Part shown: piece by piece, positions 25,803-38,084 of the stretch
Layout of the letters: each line of letters begins with the position of its first letter
How positions within the stretch are numbered: position 1 is the first letter of the stretch
From: Ichthyophthirius multifiliis
Lineage: Eukaryota > Ciliophora > Oligohymenophorea > Hymenostomatida
DNA: 64,000 nt
Assembly: GCF_000220395.1 (NCBI RefSeq)
Contig: NW_004085883.1
Span: 1 to 64,000, forward strand
Reading direction: 5' to 3'
Translations under genes and position numbers: made by a program
Notes under the pieces: model-generated
Seen by the model: only the letters and a program-made list of their open reading frames with translations
Database searches by the model: none
Told to the model about the DNA's origin: nothing

Positions 25803-26288
25803 CTTTTGAAATTTTCAATAGCCATTTTGGTTATATTATTCTATTTTTTATTTTAAAATCTTTATTTATTATAAAGTTTGATAAGTTTATTTATTTTTAG
25901 CTAAGGCAATTGATTGTAGTGACAGTGTTCTAAGATGAAGTATAGCAAAAGTTTTCTTCCATTTTTTGTTATTTAAATTTTTATTTATTATATATAGACA
26001 GAAAAATATATAAAATTAGTAAAATACTAAATTATTATATAAAAATATATAATATTTTAATTATGCAAACTTTAATAATATTTATCAATTAATGAAATAT
26101 TTAATACAATTTATTAAAATAAGTTTTAATATTTCTTTTTTTCCCCTAAACCATTACATTTTTTTTTATTTTTTAAAAATAACTTAATTTTAAATCGAAT
26201 ATAATTAATAAATGTAAAAATAAAATACAAAAATACAATAATCTTAAAGAAAAAAAAATACTAAACTATTAAAACAAACAAACAAAAG
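25803..26288. other. Spacer between two minus-strand genes
   Basis: No gene seen. Its right end carries the 20-mer shared with 32998-33017. Confidence 0.55.
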
Positions 26289-26293
26289 TCATA
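26274..26293. repeat. 20-mer shared with 32998-33017
   Basis: ACAAACAAACAAAAGTCATA occurs here across the K+ channel stop codon and again, identical, at 32998-33017. Confidence 0.8.
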
Positions 26294-29200
26294 TATTAAT
26301 GCTATCCCTATATTAAAATATTTATTTAATAGGACTAACAGATTATTATAAAATATTAGCTATATTATTTCTTCTGTTTTTTTTCTTATTAAAATTAGTA
26401 GTATTTTTTACAAGTATTTTTTCAACTAATTTGTTATAAATAATCTAATACTTATCAATAACTTTTTCTATATTATTATGAGGATAGTAATATAGAAAAC
26501 TTTTAATGGCATCTTAATCAGAAGTATCTATTATTTATTCTTATTAATATAAAAAAGATTATTTTTTTTCATATTGATTTTATTATTAAGTAATAAATTT
26601 TTCAATACTATTATTATCTTTTCCTAATGAATATCGCTAAGATTATCCTTACTTATTATTTAATTTAAGAATACTTTTTCTTTTTTAATTATTTTTAGGA
26701 ATTGTTTCATCTTAAAAATTACCTATTGAGTTTTTAGAAGAAAACGATAATGTTTTTTACCTATTTTCCATAAAACTATTCATTTTAAAGATCTTATTTA
26801 AAGTTCCATTTTATACATATAATCCTGTATTTTATTTTTATACACCTAATTAATGTTAATTTTATTATTAAAAAATCCTAATATTAAAATTATCAAATGT
26901 AACGGATTTCCTTTACATAAATTTCTGACCTCGATTTCCAGTACTTAATTATTATTAAGAACGAATTACTGAAATTGTTTTTTAATTAGATTAATTATTT
27001 ACTTTTTGAATTTAAGTAACGATTTAATCAATATCTAAATTATCATATAGATTTTCTTCTTTTTTCTTTAATGATTATTTTTTTTTATTAAAAGTTTCAT
27101 TTCTAGAACTATTAGTATCTAAAACATTTATATTAACATCAGATTCTATGTCTGAAGTTTATATCTTTACTGGGTAGATAAATCTGGGTGAAAATTCAAA
27201 AAATTAACCTGCTTTATATTTTCTGATTTTGAGTAAGTCTTAAGAAAGAATATTTGAATATAAAATCGAATTTGATTCACTTAAATTTTTTAAATCATTT
27301 TCTTCTTTACTTCCTAAGCTAAAATCATCAGTTTCATTTGAAATTTCTTTCTAAGATTATAAATAATTTGAAATAGATGTTTTTTTTCTCTCATAAGATT
27401 TATTATTAATAGAATCTTCTGAACTAATTACCTCTGCTTCTTCTTTTTCTGTTTTGTTTATTTAATTAAATGAATCACTACTACTAGATCCATCGCTACT
27501 AGAATTTTAAGTAACATTAGATTAATTTAACTCTTTTTCATATTAGTATTAGGTTTGAATTGTATTATTTAGATTTTTTTTATTTATGTTTTCACTTATA
27601 ATTTCTTCATCAGTATAATTCAAGTCTATAAAAGTATCATTTAAATTGGCTATTTTTTCCATTTCTTATAAGATTTCATAATAGGCTGGATTTTGGATCA
27701 AATTAAAAATCGATTCGTAACATTTAAAGAACATTTTTAGAGATTATTGTTTCTTTTTTTTAAACGAATTATATATTTTCTTTAAAGTACTGGTTATGAA
27801 AAATTATATTTTTAAATAATTATTTATTTCGATAGAACTAAGTGGGTTTTAGGGCAAACTTGAGAAATATGGTTTCCTTTACATTAATAGCATTTTATTT
27901 TTGCAAATTTATAGTTTTATTTTATTATAACAGCTTCTTTTAACATTTGGAAATTTTCAAAGTCCTAATCGTTTTGTTTTATTATAAATAAAAAATCATC
28001 TCTTTTTATTTTATATATTCTACAAAAATCAATCGCTATTGCGGTTTCGCATCTCTCATTTCCTGTCAAGAATGAGTATTCACCAAAACATTCCTTCTTT
28101 TCTAATATGTGGAGTTTGGATTTCTTTTTATTTTCTATTTAGAGAACTACTTGTCCTTTTAAAATATAATATATAGACTAATCATCTATGTCAGTTTCTT
28201 TATAAATTGTTTCGCCAGGAGAATAAAGACATTCTTCCATTTTATTTAATATTAGTTAAAGACTTTATTTTTTAATAAACTCTTTTATTAAAGGGATTTC
28301 TTGTAAAATTTTTCCTTATATTTCTTCGCTTAGTTGATTTTAGAGTTATTTAGATAATTTGGCTATAATTTCATCTTCCTTATGTTTTTTTTCTAATTTG
28401 ATTCCTTTTTTTATTTATTTTAAATATATTTTTTTATTTCTTAAAAAAAATTACCTTATATAAATATTCCAAATAATTAATTATTTTTACTCTTAAACTT
28501 TATTAGACACCTGAATCGGACATTAGCTTGTGCATTGCTTTTATATCATTTTTAAGGTCCTTATATTCTTCATTTATATTCTAAAGTATATTTCCTATAC
28601 AGTTCAAAGAATATGCATATACAACTCCTGTAAAAAACATAGTAATAACTGTAAAAGTACACTCTATTTAATTCTAAGGAGTTATATCTCCATATCCGAC
28701 TGTAATCATAGTAACAGCAATATAATAAAAAGAATAAATATATTTAGTATAAATATCTTAGCCTATCAGATTTTTTGAGTTAAGCCACGTATCATCCCTT
28801 TTTAAAATTTGGATTTCATATACGGCTAAACCGTACCATAAAAGACAGAAAACATGGCAAATAGTACCTATAGTGAATAATAGTCTTATAAGATCTATTA
28901 AACTTTCGTATTTATTTAAAAGGGCTAAAAGTTATTCAAGACGTTCAAGTATACTTCTCAATATAGAAATTTTTAAATATAAGAAAATATAAGAAATTAT
29001 ATTTAAAATTTAATTTTATTTATTGTAAAAATAAAGAATTTAGACTAAAGAAATAATAGCTATTGTATCTTAAAAGAAATAATTTTTGAAATAATTAAAG
29101 GCTATTTCTTTACGGTTATTTAAAACTTCCCCTTTTTTTACAATTCCTGTATTTAATTAAAAAAAAAAATCTAAAATAAACCCGAAAAAAGCATACTATA

Positions 29201-29820
29201 AAAATTCGGAATGATCTTTTAAATTTAATCCAAAAACTCCTATTAACGAAAAAATAAAAAACATGTAAATTATTATTATTGCCTATACACAATCCCATAA
29301 TGTTTTATGAATTAAAAAGGTTGTATTATTGGCATTTTTATAAAGCTTTTATAAATATGCGATATGGTTTATTAATTATTTATATGTATTTGCTTAAAAT
29401 GCTAATTTTTGAATTTTAATTTATCAGATTTATGTTATAAAAAGATGAATAATCACCTATTAAATTATATTATTAGTGCGTTATTTTGTAAAATATCCGT
29501 GAATTTTTGGTTAGTTAGTTGTAAAAACTCTTTACATTTACTAATAGTCCAATTGCTTTTATTAATCTTCTTGGAGTTTTTTATCTTTTTATTTTTTGTA
29601 CTGAGATATTTTGTACTTAAATATTTTATGAATTATTTATTTGATCTGTGTTATTTTGGAAATAATCATCATCATCTTTTTCGGTTTCAACAAGGTATTT
29701 TTTTTTATTATTAGAACTGTTTTGATACGTATTCATAATAGATTAAAATTTACTTTTTTTTGGTTTTGTTGAATTATTACTTAATTTTTTTGTTTCATTG
29801 GATAGTTTAGTATTGTCCAT
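26289..29820 (-). CDS. Voltage-gated K+ channel with cyclic nucleotide-binding domain
   Basis: CNG/EAG-type potassium channel of the plasma or ciliary membrane. Start MDNTKLSNETKKLSNNSTKP at 29820, a polar cytosolic N-terminus. S1 begins in FLIHKTLWDCVQAIIIIYMF, S2-S3 include FFGFILDFFF and QLNTGIVKKGEV, the S4 region reads ISILRSILERLEQLLALLNK, and the pore is YIAVTMITVGYGDITP with the K+ filter TVGYGD. After S6 comes the C-linker and a CNBD: MEECLYSPGETIYKETDIDD, ECFGEYSFLTGNERCETAIA (phosphate-binding cassette FGE...R.ETA). Next is a zinc-knuckle-like CYQCKGNHISQVCPKTH, then a long Ser/Asn/Glu-rich tail ending QQSVSPIKQIFQYRDSINI and TGA 26289-26291. About 1,100 residues. A short intron lies at about 28380-28455. 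Channel class is certain; ligand and gating are not. Confidence 0.92.
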
Positions 29821-31277
29821 TTTTTTGAAAAAATAAAAATTAATTTTATTTTTTTAAAAAATAGATTAAGTAAAAAAAAAAAAAATAACTGAATTTTTTT
29901 TTTTTTTTTGAATATTAGTTAGAATTATTTAATTATTTTATAAAATATATAATTATTATATCTTTTAAATAATTTATATTAATAATTTTTTGTTGATTCA
30001 TAATTATTAATTTTTTTTTTTTTTTTTTTAGGAAAAAAAAAACTTGTAAAAATTAAAATTAATATTATTCTAATAATACTGGTTATCTTACTTGTAAATT
30101 ATTAATTTTTATTTTAAAATCCGATTATTTATATTGGAAAATTGTTTTTATATGAATTGGCATTTTAATCATTTAAAAAATAAAAAAGTATATTGAGATT
30201 ATGATTATAATTTATTTAATAATTTTAAAAATAAACGATTAAAACGAAAATATATTTTTATAAAAAAAAATTGATTAAATTAAAAAAAAAGTAATATTGT
30301 AGCTTCTTATATATTTAAACCCCTCCTCCTCCCTCAAAAAGTATCATTAAATATTAATATATATTTTTTTTTGGTTTTTAATAAAGGAAAAAATAATTCT
30401 TAAACATTATGATTTATTATTTTTAAAAAATATATCAAATTTAAATTTAATATTATTTTTGAGTATAAAATTTTAGATTATTATTTACCATTTAACTACA
30501 TTAATCTTAAATTATTTTCTTTAATTATATTTATATATTAATTTTTTAACTATAATGAAAACTTATTTATTAATATAACTTTTCTTCTTGCTGAGAAAAT
30601 AAATTTTCTTACGACATAATAAATATAATTTTCTTTTGAGAAATAAAACTTAAATCCACATTAAAAAATAATTTCTAGTTACAAAGAAATTACTATATTT
30701 TAAAATAGATATTTTCTTTTCTCATATATATTTAGACTCTTTACGAATTTTTTGTCCTAAAAATGACCATATTTGTTTTTTTTAAAAAAACTATTTATGG
30801 TTTTAATATATGAAAAAAAGTCTTAATCTAAGAGAAACTGCAGTACATAATAACATAATATAATATAACTATTTTAAAAAAAATATTAAAACAAAAAAAG
30901 TTTGATAATATAATATTTTTTTTTAAAAGAAAAAAACATTATTACATTAAATATTTAATTTCTTATTATATTTTAATGATAATTTGAATAAAAATATTTA
31001 TAACAAAAATCTTATTTAATATATTTATTTGTTATTTAAATTTTAGAAATAATTTTATATTATATTAGCTATTTTTTGTAGTTGATATTTAGCATAGAAT
31101 AAAATTTTAAGTTTTAAGATGAATGCTTATTAAAATAAACTTTTTAAATTTAAATTAATTTTATTGGACAATTAAATAATTTAAGAATTATATATATATA
31201 TATATATTTTATTTAAATATCTAAATTAAAAAAAATATCCAATCATAAAAACTATAGAAGTAAAACTTTTAAAAAAT
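29821..31277. other. Long gene-free spacer with one C-rich island
   Basis: No coding frame supported. The only G/C-rich point is the pyrimidine island at about 30320-30336 (ACCCCTCCTCCTCCCTC). Confidence 0.6.
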
Positions 31278-32680
31278 TCAACTAACATCATGCCTAGGAT
31301 AAATAATAAATAAATTAAAATATATAATTATTTTATAAATATATATGAATTTTATAAATTAAAATAATTTTTTAATTATAAAAAAATAATATATATAAAT
31401 ATTTACAATAATAAGCTCATTTTTAAAGAGCTTAACCTATTTTTGTTTTATAACTATTAATTAATACTTTATAATCTTAAAGATTTTCCAGCAATAGTAT
31501 TCCTACTAATTTAAATTAAAGGAGTAATCATTTTTTTATAAATAATTTGTTAATAATTTTAGTTTATATGTTCGTTTTCTAACCTAAAATAATTCCAAAC
31601 AAATCTTCTACAAATTTCCAAAAAGAAAATACAAAATCTAAATAATTCCTTTTTAATATCCAATTAATTAACAACTCCACTAGAAATAGTAAAACACCAA
31701 GTACATCTTAAAGCTAAGTCAATAAAAATAGCTGAGTAATAAAAAATAGGTTTTTAGAAGACTAAAATTTCTCTTAAAAAGTTATGCTTAGGATTACACA
31801 AACCCCAATCTTTTTTGATATCCCAAATGTAAGAATATATAGAACACATAATAGCACAAAAAATCCAATATTACATATATACTTATTTATCTACATGATT
31901 AGTTAAATGTGAAAAAATAACAACAATTAAACTAGATACATATTTTCCAAAATTCAAAATATCATCTCCTTTGAAATTATTCTTTTACTTACAATTTCTT
32001 AAACACTAACCCATTCTCATTAATATTGGAGTAATACCTAATAGAAACCTTATAGGTTATTCATTTTTACCTTTTTTTATTTTAAAAAAAATAAATAAAT
32101 ATAAAGTTTATTTTTTACATTAATCAAGTTAATTTAAATCATTATAATCACACGAATAATAGCAAATTGTGTATTAAATATCTTTTATAGGGCCAATTAA
32201 AGATACAAGTTAATCAGTAACCCATCCATATTGAAAAATTACAACTGCAGATCTAAAAGGACCAGAAATACAATTATATAAAGTTTTTAATGTATAAAGC
32301 ATTGCTGAGTTACATATGAGTATAAAATAAAGAATCAAACTTAACCAAAGGATAAAAGGCAAATAATTTTTTTCGATTTTGCTTAAAAAATTTTCAAGAT
32401 AGTCTGGTAAGTCTATTATATCAATTGAAAATTAATGTCCAGCAAAAAATATAAAAAATATTATTAATGATATTTTAACTTTTCTTAATACTATTTATGG
32501 ATGAATGGTAAAATTTATATTTAAAAGCTTTGAAAAATTTATTTTATAATATTTAAGTTCTTCCTAATTTAATGCTAGTAATCCAAAATATAAATTTATC
32601 AAGCATAAACCTCTATATATAGGAAATGTATATTTGAAAAATTCGTTTTCTCTCTCTATTACTTCTATTTTATCACGCAT
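31278..32680 (-). CDS. EXS-family membrane protein (XPR1/PHO1/ERD1 type)
   Basis: Integral membrane protein with the EXS domain found in phosphate exporters (XPR1/PHO1) and in ERD1, which acts in the Golgi. Start MRDKIEVIERENEFFKYTFP at 32680. TM segments include IYRGLCLINLYFGLLAL and ISLIIFFIFFAGHQFSIDII. The EXS core shows GPFRSAVVIFQYGWVTDQLV, SIYSYIWDIKKDWGLCNPKH, ALRCTWCFTISSGVV and the end motif FLEICRRFVWNYFRLENEHI. No SPX domain precedes it, so it is closer in layout to ERD1. The last intron (31294-31406) joins tt|g in phase, giving MSLLLHDVS and TGA 31278-31280. About 400 residues. Substrate cannot be read from sequence. Confidence 0.88.
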
Positions 32681-33907
32681 TTTTTATTAATTGAAATTTG
32701 TTTTTATAAAATATTTTTAATTTAAATAGACTTTTTTAAAATTATTAGTTATATTTTAAGATTTTTTATGATTTAGTTTTATTTTTTTAATAATTCTAAT
32801 TTTTTTTTATATTTATTAGTTTTTATGTTTAAACATTTGACCAAATTTTAATTCGAGTTTTATATATGTATTTTATATATCTCTGAAATTAATAATACTA
32901 AAAATATTACAAAATAAATATTATTTAACAATCATATATTAATACTTTTTGTTTAATTTTTTTTTCATATTTTCAGTAAAAATTTAATTATTGACAAACA
33001 AACAAACAAAAGTCATAGAAAAAAAAAAAATATAATGGTTTTTTTTTATTTGATTAAGTTTTTTTGAAAAAATAAATAATAAAATAAGTGATTTTAAAAG
33101 AAATAAAAAAAAAAAAAATTCTTTAAAAAATTTATATTTATTTGTTTAAAAAATTAATTTTATATATGTATATTTTTATTATATTAATTGAATATTTTAA
33201 TATACAAATAAATTTTTTCTTTTATCTTCATTAATTTTATATTTAATAAATCAAAAAGTATTAAATAACTAATTTTTACGTTAATATTTAATCAAATCTT
33301 GAATACTATTTTTTTAATTTTAATTTTTTTTTTACAAATTATCCTTCATATAATCAATAAGTGTTTAAACTTTCTAAATATTGCTTGCTTTATTATTAAA
33401 GATTATTTTAAACAAAAAATAATATCCAAATTTAAACAACTTTTTTATATTTAGAAATAATTATTGATTAGATTAATTATATTTATTTAATTTTCAAATT
33501 ATATATTGTTCCATTAATCTCATATATCTTTATTATAAACAAATTCATAATTAAATTAATTTTTTTAAAGTTTTTTCTTTGTAAATTATTTTTCTTACTT
33601 TTTTTTATTTACAAGTATTTTTTTTTTTAAAATATTTAATTTTATTATTTTTTTCAATTATCTTTAATTCCTTTATCTTAAATTAAATTATTTTTAAGAT
33701 TTCTAAATAACACCGTTTTTCACAAACTGAATTTACTAAGAAAATTTAATGATTTACTTTCTATTTTATTTAAAATAAATAATATTTAATTCTATTAATT
33801 ATTAATTTGTATTTCCTTATGTATATTTCTAGTATTTTTACCTATATAATTAACCAAAATAACCAAAATATTCAAATAAAATAAGGATTTATTTATAATT
33901 ACATCTT
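32681..33907. other. Gene-free spacer
   Basis: No frame with convincing residue mixture. The 20-mer shared with the K+ channel 3' end lies at 32998-33017. Confidence 0.5.
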
Positions 33908-34490
33908 TCAGGCATTATTTTTAGACCATTTTTTGCTAATCAGCATTTATTTTAAAATAATTAGCATTTATTTTAATTTTTTGAGATGTTCAAATTTATA
34001 GCTTGGTGTGTCGTAGTTAATTATTATTAATAAAAAATTCGAATTTTTTTTAGACTATATGGTTATAAGATATATCACTAATCCCTAAATCAGTATATTT
34101 TGAAGTATCTTTAATAATATGAGAAAATCTTTTCTTTATACGATTATTTGTAATATTTAAAGTAAATAAGTAAATGTTTTATTATAAAAGTTAAATAATT
34201 TAGAAAAACAATTATTTATATTTTGAATAGTTTAAATCTAAAATAATTATCTGTTTTTTTATAATGTATTTTTTTATTAATAATTAAAATTTTCTCAATA
34301 TAATTTAGATTTTTTGTTAAATGTTGATAATTTTTGGGAACTAATTACTGCATTTTTAACTGATGTGTGAAAATTTGAAGGAATAATAAATTTGCATTTG
34401 CTTGAGTTAATATAAATACATCTTTTGTATAATTATAATAACGATTTACTGGTTTTATGAATATAATAAAGTTTTTACTTCTATACACAT
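33908..34490 (-). CDS. Uncertain small gene
   Basis: Minus-strand frames here are unusually free of TGA. From ATG 34490 one frame runs MCIEVKTLLYSQNQQIV... to TGA 33990-33992 and includes NNRIKKRFSHIIKDTSKYTD and LGISDISYNHIV. A second frame gives KDVFILTQANANLLFLQIFT upstream and NYDTPSYKFEHLKKLKQ to TGA 33908-33910. Two or more exons are likely, but I could not fix the borders. No family recognised. Confidence 0.35.
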
Positions 34491-34728
34491 TTATTAATTT
34501 TTTATTTTAATTAAAAAAAAAAATACAAACTTAAAATAAATTAACAATAAATAAATTAATAATTATAAACTTTAGAATACAAAATTATTTAGTTTATATT
34601 TAAAAGAAAAAATTAAATATATTTAAAATAGTAATTTTAATGGAAACTTTTAGTTTATTTTTAAGATTATAATTATCTATTTAAATACTCTTTAAATAGA
34701 TAATTTATAATAGAACAATAAATAATAA

Positions 34729-36137
34729 TCATAATTTTTTATTATATTTTTTATATATAATTTATTATTAAAACTATTTTTATTAGTTCTATGCAGTTTT
34801 TTATATTTTTGAAGATTTTTTTTATTAAGAAACATTCTTATTTTTATTAATTTTTTATTCTTTATCAGCAAATGTTTATTATTATATTTATTATTATTAT
34901 TATAGTAATGGTTTTTATACTTAAGTTTTTTACTATTATTATTAGTTTTCGTTTTTATTTTAAAGTGAGTTTTTTTTTATAAGGCTTTTTTATTATAATG
35001 TAATTTGTTAAATTGAATTTTCCTTTATAAAGCTCTAATTTTAACTTTAAGGAATATTTAATTAAGAAAATTATTTTGTATTTTATTTTTATGAAAAGTT
35101 TTAAATTTAAATAAAAGAATTTTATTAATTTTAATCATTTACTTATATATCTTCAATATCTAATTAATCATATTTATAATTTATATAAGTTTATTTTTCG
35201 ATTTTTTTTTTTTCCTATTCTTCTTCTTATTCTTTTTCATTTTCTTTTTCTATTTTCTTTTTTTATTATTAGTATTATTTGATATCACTTGCCTATAAAT
35301 TCTCATTACTTATGTTATTTTAATTATTAATTCCATTAATGATTTAATTTGCAATAATTTAATTTTTCAAGCATTCTTAGTAAATAATATTATCATCTTA
35401 TTACAAAATAATAGATATTTATTCGGTTTTATTTATAATAGGATTAATAATATTATTAAATTAATCAACTTAATTTGATTAAACCCAAAAGAATTTACCT
35501 TCACTATATTTTACAATTTCAAGTAATTATTCTAAATTGTTTACTATATTGTCATATTTTTTATTTTTTATTAAAGATTTTAATATTTATTTTGCCTATA
35601 TTGTTGGTTGCTTTACTATTTTATTTATTTTTTCTATATTTTCTTTCATCTTTTATTTTTTTTTTTTTTATTTTATTTATTTTATTTATTTATACTTAAA
35701 TCAATGAATCTTCTATTGAATTAATCTTTAAAATCATTTTTTCTATAAAACCATAGATTGAAAGCATATTTGTTTGAGGGTCTATTTACTGTTTTTCTAC
35801 TATTTCTTTTTCCTATATTGCTATTTTCAAATCATCTATAAACTCTTATAAACTAATATCTGGATTTTAATCACGAATAAATCTATGTTCTTACTCATGA
35901 CATTTTCTACATATTAATTTCATATATTAATCTTTACATTCTTAATTTATACATCTAATTTTTTTGTTTATATTGTTTTTTTTTTTTTAATATTTCTTAT
36001 TTAAAGATTTTACTTATATAATATATATATATATATATTATTTTATTTTCTTAAAATTTTTTATACACTTTTGTACAAGGAAAACAACTTTTACAGTCTT
36101 AACATTCTTTATTGTATGAATATTGAGAACTTCCCAT
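34729..36137 (-). CDS. B-box zinc-finger, coiled-coil protein with Gln-rich tail
   Basis: Start MGSSQYSYNKECQDCKSCFP at 36137. The first intron (GT-AG, about 110 nt) joins gt|a in phase and completes a B-box-like cluster: CQDCKSCFPC, then CINQECKDQYMKLICRKCHE followed by QEHRFIRD. A helical stretch follows (EFIDDLKIAIQEKEIVEKQQ, GFIEKMILKINSIEDSLIQ). A second intron at about 35654-35700 joins in phase 0 to MKENIEKINKIVKQPTIQAK. The tail is strongly charged (KIEKENEKEQEEEQEKKK) and then Gln/Asn-rich (QQQQQIQQQTFADKEQKINK), ending YKKYNKKL and TGA 34729-34731. About 430 residues. B-box proteins often act in ubiquitin or scaffolding roles; no RING precedes this one, so a scaffold is more likely. 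Confidence 0.8.
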
Positions 36138-36563
36138 AAGCTTTTTTTATTATTTGAATTTATTAATTTATTTACTTTTAATTAAAAATGTTAAAATATA
36201 TTAAATAAATTAAAAAATTATATTTATTGAAAAAAATTTAATTTAATAGAAATATAGCAATTTATTCAACAATATATATTTTCAATTTAAAATAAAAATT
36301 ATTCAATTTACAAAAAAAAAAAAAAAATATTCTATATATTTTTTTTAACTAAAAAAATAAATATATATTTCTTATTAACTTTATTTATAAAAATAATGCT
36401 TTTTTATTATAATAAAATATCAATTATATCAAATATTTGACTTCTATAAAAAATAAAATTTTTTTAGCCGAATTTAATAAAATATATGTTATAGGTATCC
36501 TTAAAAATAAATTCAATACTATTATTATTTAGTATAATATAAAAAATATCTGCAATATCACAA
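36138..36563. other. Divergent A/T spacer
   Basis: Between two divergent genes. No distinct element seen. Confidence 0.55.
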
Positions 36564-37983
36564 ATGTCTGCCATAACCATAACTCAAATAGAATGGTACG
36601 ATCATGAACTTACAGAAAATTAGGAAGACTTATCTAATTGGAATAATTCTTAATAATTTTTCTGTAAAACTGAGAAAGTAATATAAATTCCTTCAGTACA
36701 TACCGATAAATATTTAGAAAGGAAATACGAAAATCTACCTTTTCACGCTGGAATATTAATATAAGCATAATGTTAAAAAAATATAATAATAACAAAAAAA
36801 AAATATTTAAAATATAGTTTTTTAACTAAATAATTTTGAAAAAGAAGAAGGATTAAAAATATATGTAGATGATACTATAGAAAGTAGTATAATATACTAT
36901 GAATAAGATTTTTGGTAAAAAAAAAATATATGTGGAATCTAAAATAGCAAAAATGATTTTATCTTTAGTGAATTCTTTTTTATTAATCACACAAACGAAA
37001 ACCTTAAAATAAAAATGTAGACAAAAACTAAAAATGAATAAGAAAATAAAATATTTGGTTTAAACTATTTCAAATTGGGTATAATTAAATGTTAATAAGG
37101 ATGTTAAGAATGTTTTTTAAATATATAAAAATAAAATATTTGCAAAAAATGTATTTCTGGCTCAATTTTAGACCCTGATGATTAGTCTAAATGTATTTGT
37201 TAGAAAAGCTTATATAATTCGTTATTAATAAATGAATAATTAGTATGTGAGAAAAAATAAATTAAATAATATGATGATTGTATATTAATTGATTAATAAT
37301 TTGAATCAAATGGTAATGTAATACTAGGAAATGTATAAATATAATTTCTATAATAATAATAATGTATTTAATAAGAAAATATAAAAATAATAATTAAAAA
37401 TTTCAAGAACAATTAAGAATTCCAATAATGGATATTTTAAGATTAAAAATTGAATAATTTTAGAATAAATATTAATTATTAATAATTATAAAATATTTCG
37501 AGTATTTATTTTGAAAAAAATAATCAAAGATATTATTAAGTGGAGTTTTTTGTACTTTTAGAAAATTAAATTGGTATTATTTTTTATGAAAAAAAAATTA
37601 GTTTTGCGTTTTTTGATAATTAGAATTATGGTTTTGGCTTTATGTAAATTTTTAATTTTTTTAATTAATTAATGGTTTGTTAAAATATTTAATGTTAAAA
37701 CCTTGTTAATAAAAATAAGTTCTATTTATAAGAGATTGCTATTATTCAATTGGAAGGAAATTTTAATTATTTTAATGTCTTTCTTAATAACTTTTAATAA
37801 ATATATAATTTAAATGATAAAAGTTAGATTATAAAATAAAACGATGAGTTTACTTTTATAAAAATAATATTTTCTTAATAGGCCCATAATGGAATTTTAT
37901 AAATTTCTGGATTTAATAAAGAAAAGTTTCTTGAAAAAACAAATAAAAATATTTATTTTTAATTTTAATTGACAATTCTTTGA
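36564..37983 (+). CDS. Cys-rich hypothetical protein, about 457 residues
   Basis: Start MSAITITQIEWYDHELTENQ. A 46-nt GT-AG intron (36772-36817) joins t|tt in phase; downstream the frame is open to TGA 37981-37983. Around residue 160 a cysteine cluster reads KCQQGCQECFLNIQKQNICK followed by KCISGSILDPDDQSKCICQK, the CxxGCxxC...C..C pattern of furin-like or EGF-like repeats common in ciliate surface and granule proteins. The rest is beta-like with many aromatic residues (GIIFYEKKISFAFFDNQNYG). No clear signal peptide at the chosen start, which argues against secretion unless the true start lies upstream. Family not identified. Confidence 0.75.
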
Positions 37984-38043
37984 ACTTTTTTTGTTTTGTT
38001 TAAAAAATAAAATAAAACTATTTAATTTTTTTTTTTTTTATTT

Positions 38044-38060
38044 CCCCCCCCCCCCCCCCC
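38044..38060. repeat. Poly-C tract, 17 C
   Basis: Seventeen consecutive C between two convergent genes, in DNA that otherwise has hardly any G/C. Confidence 0.95.
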
Positions 38061-38084
38061 ATAATAATTTAATATATATTTTGT

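Noticed and set aside
29116-29714. Standard-code ORFs inside the K+ channel gene
   Set aside because: Shadow frames of the S1 region and N-terminus of the channel; the channel frame has the domain matches.
35475-35699. Forward hydrophobic ORF resembling a membrane protein
   Set aside because: Antisense of the B-box protein; the minus strand reads cleanly over two introns.
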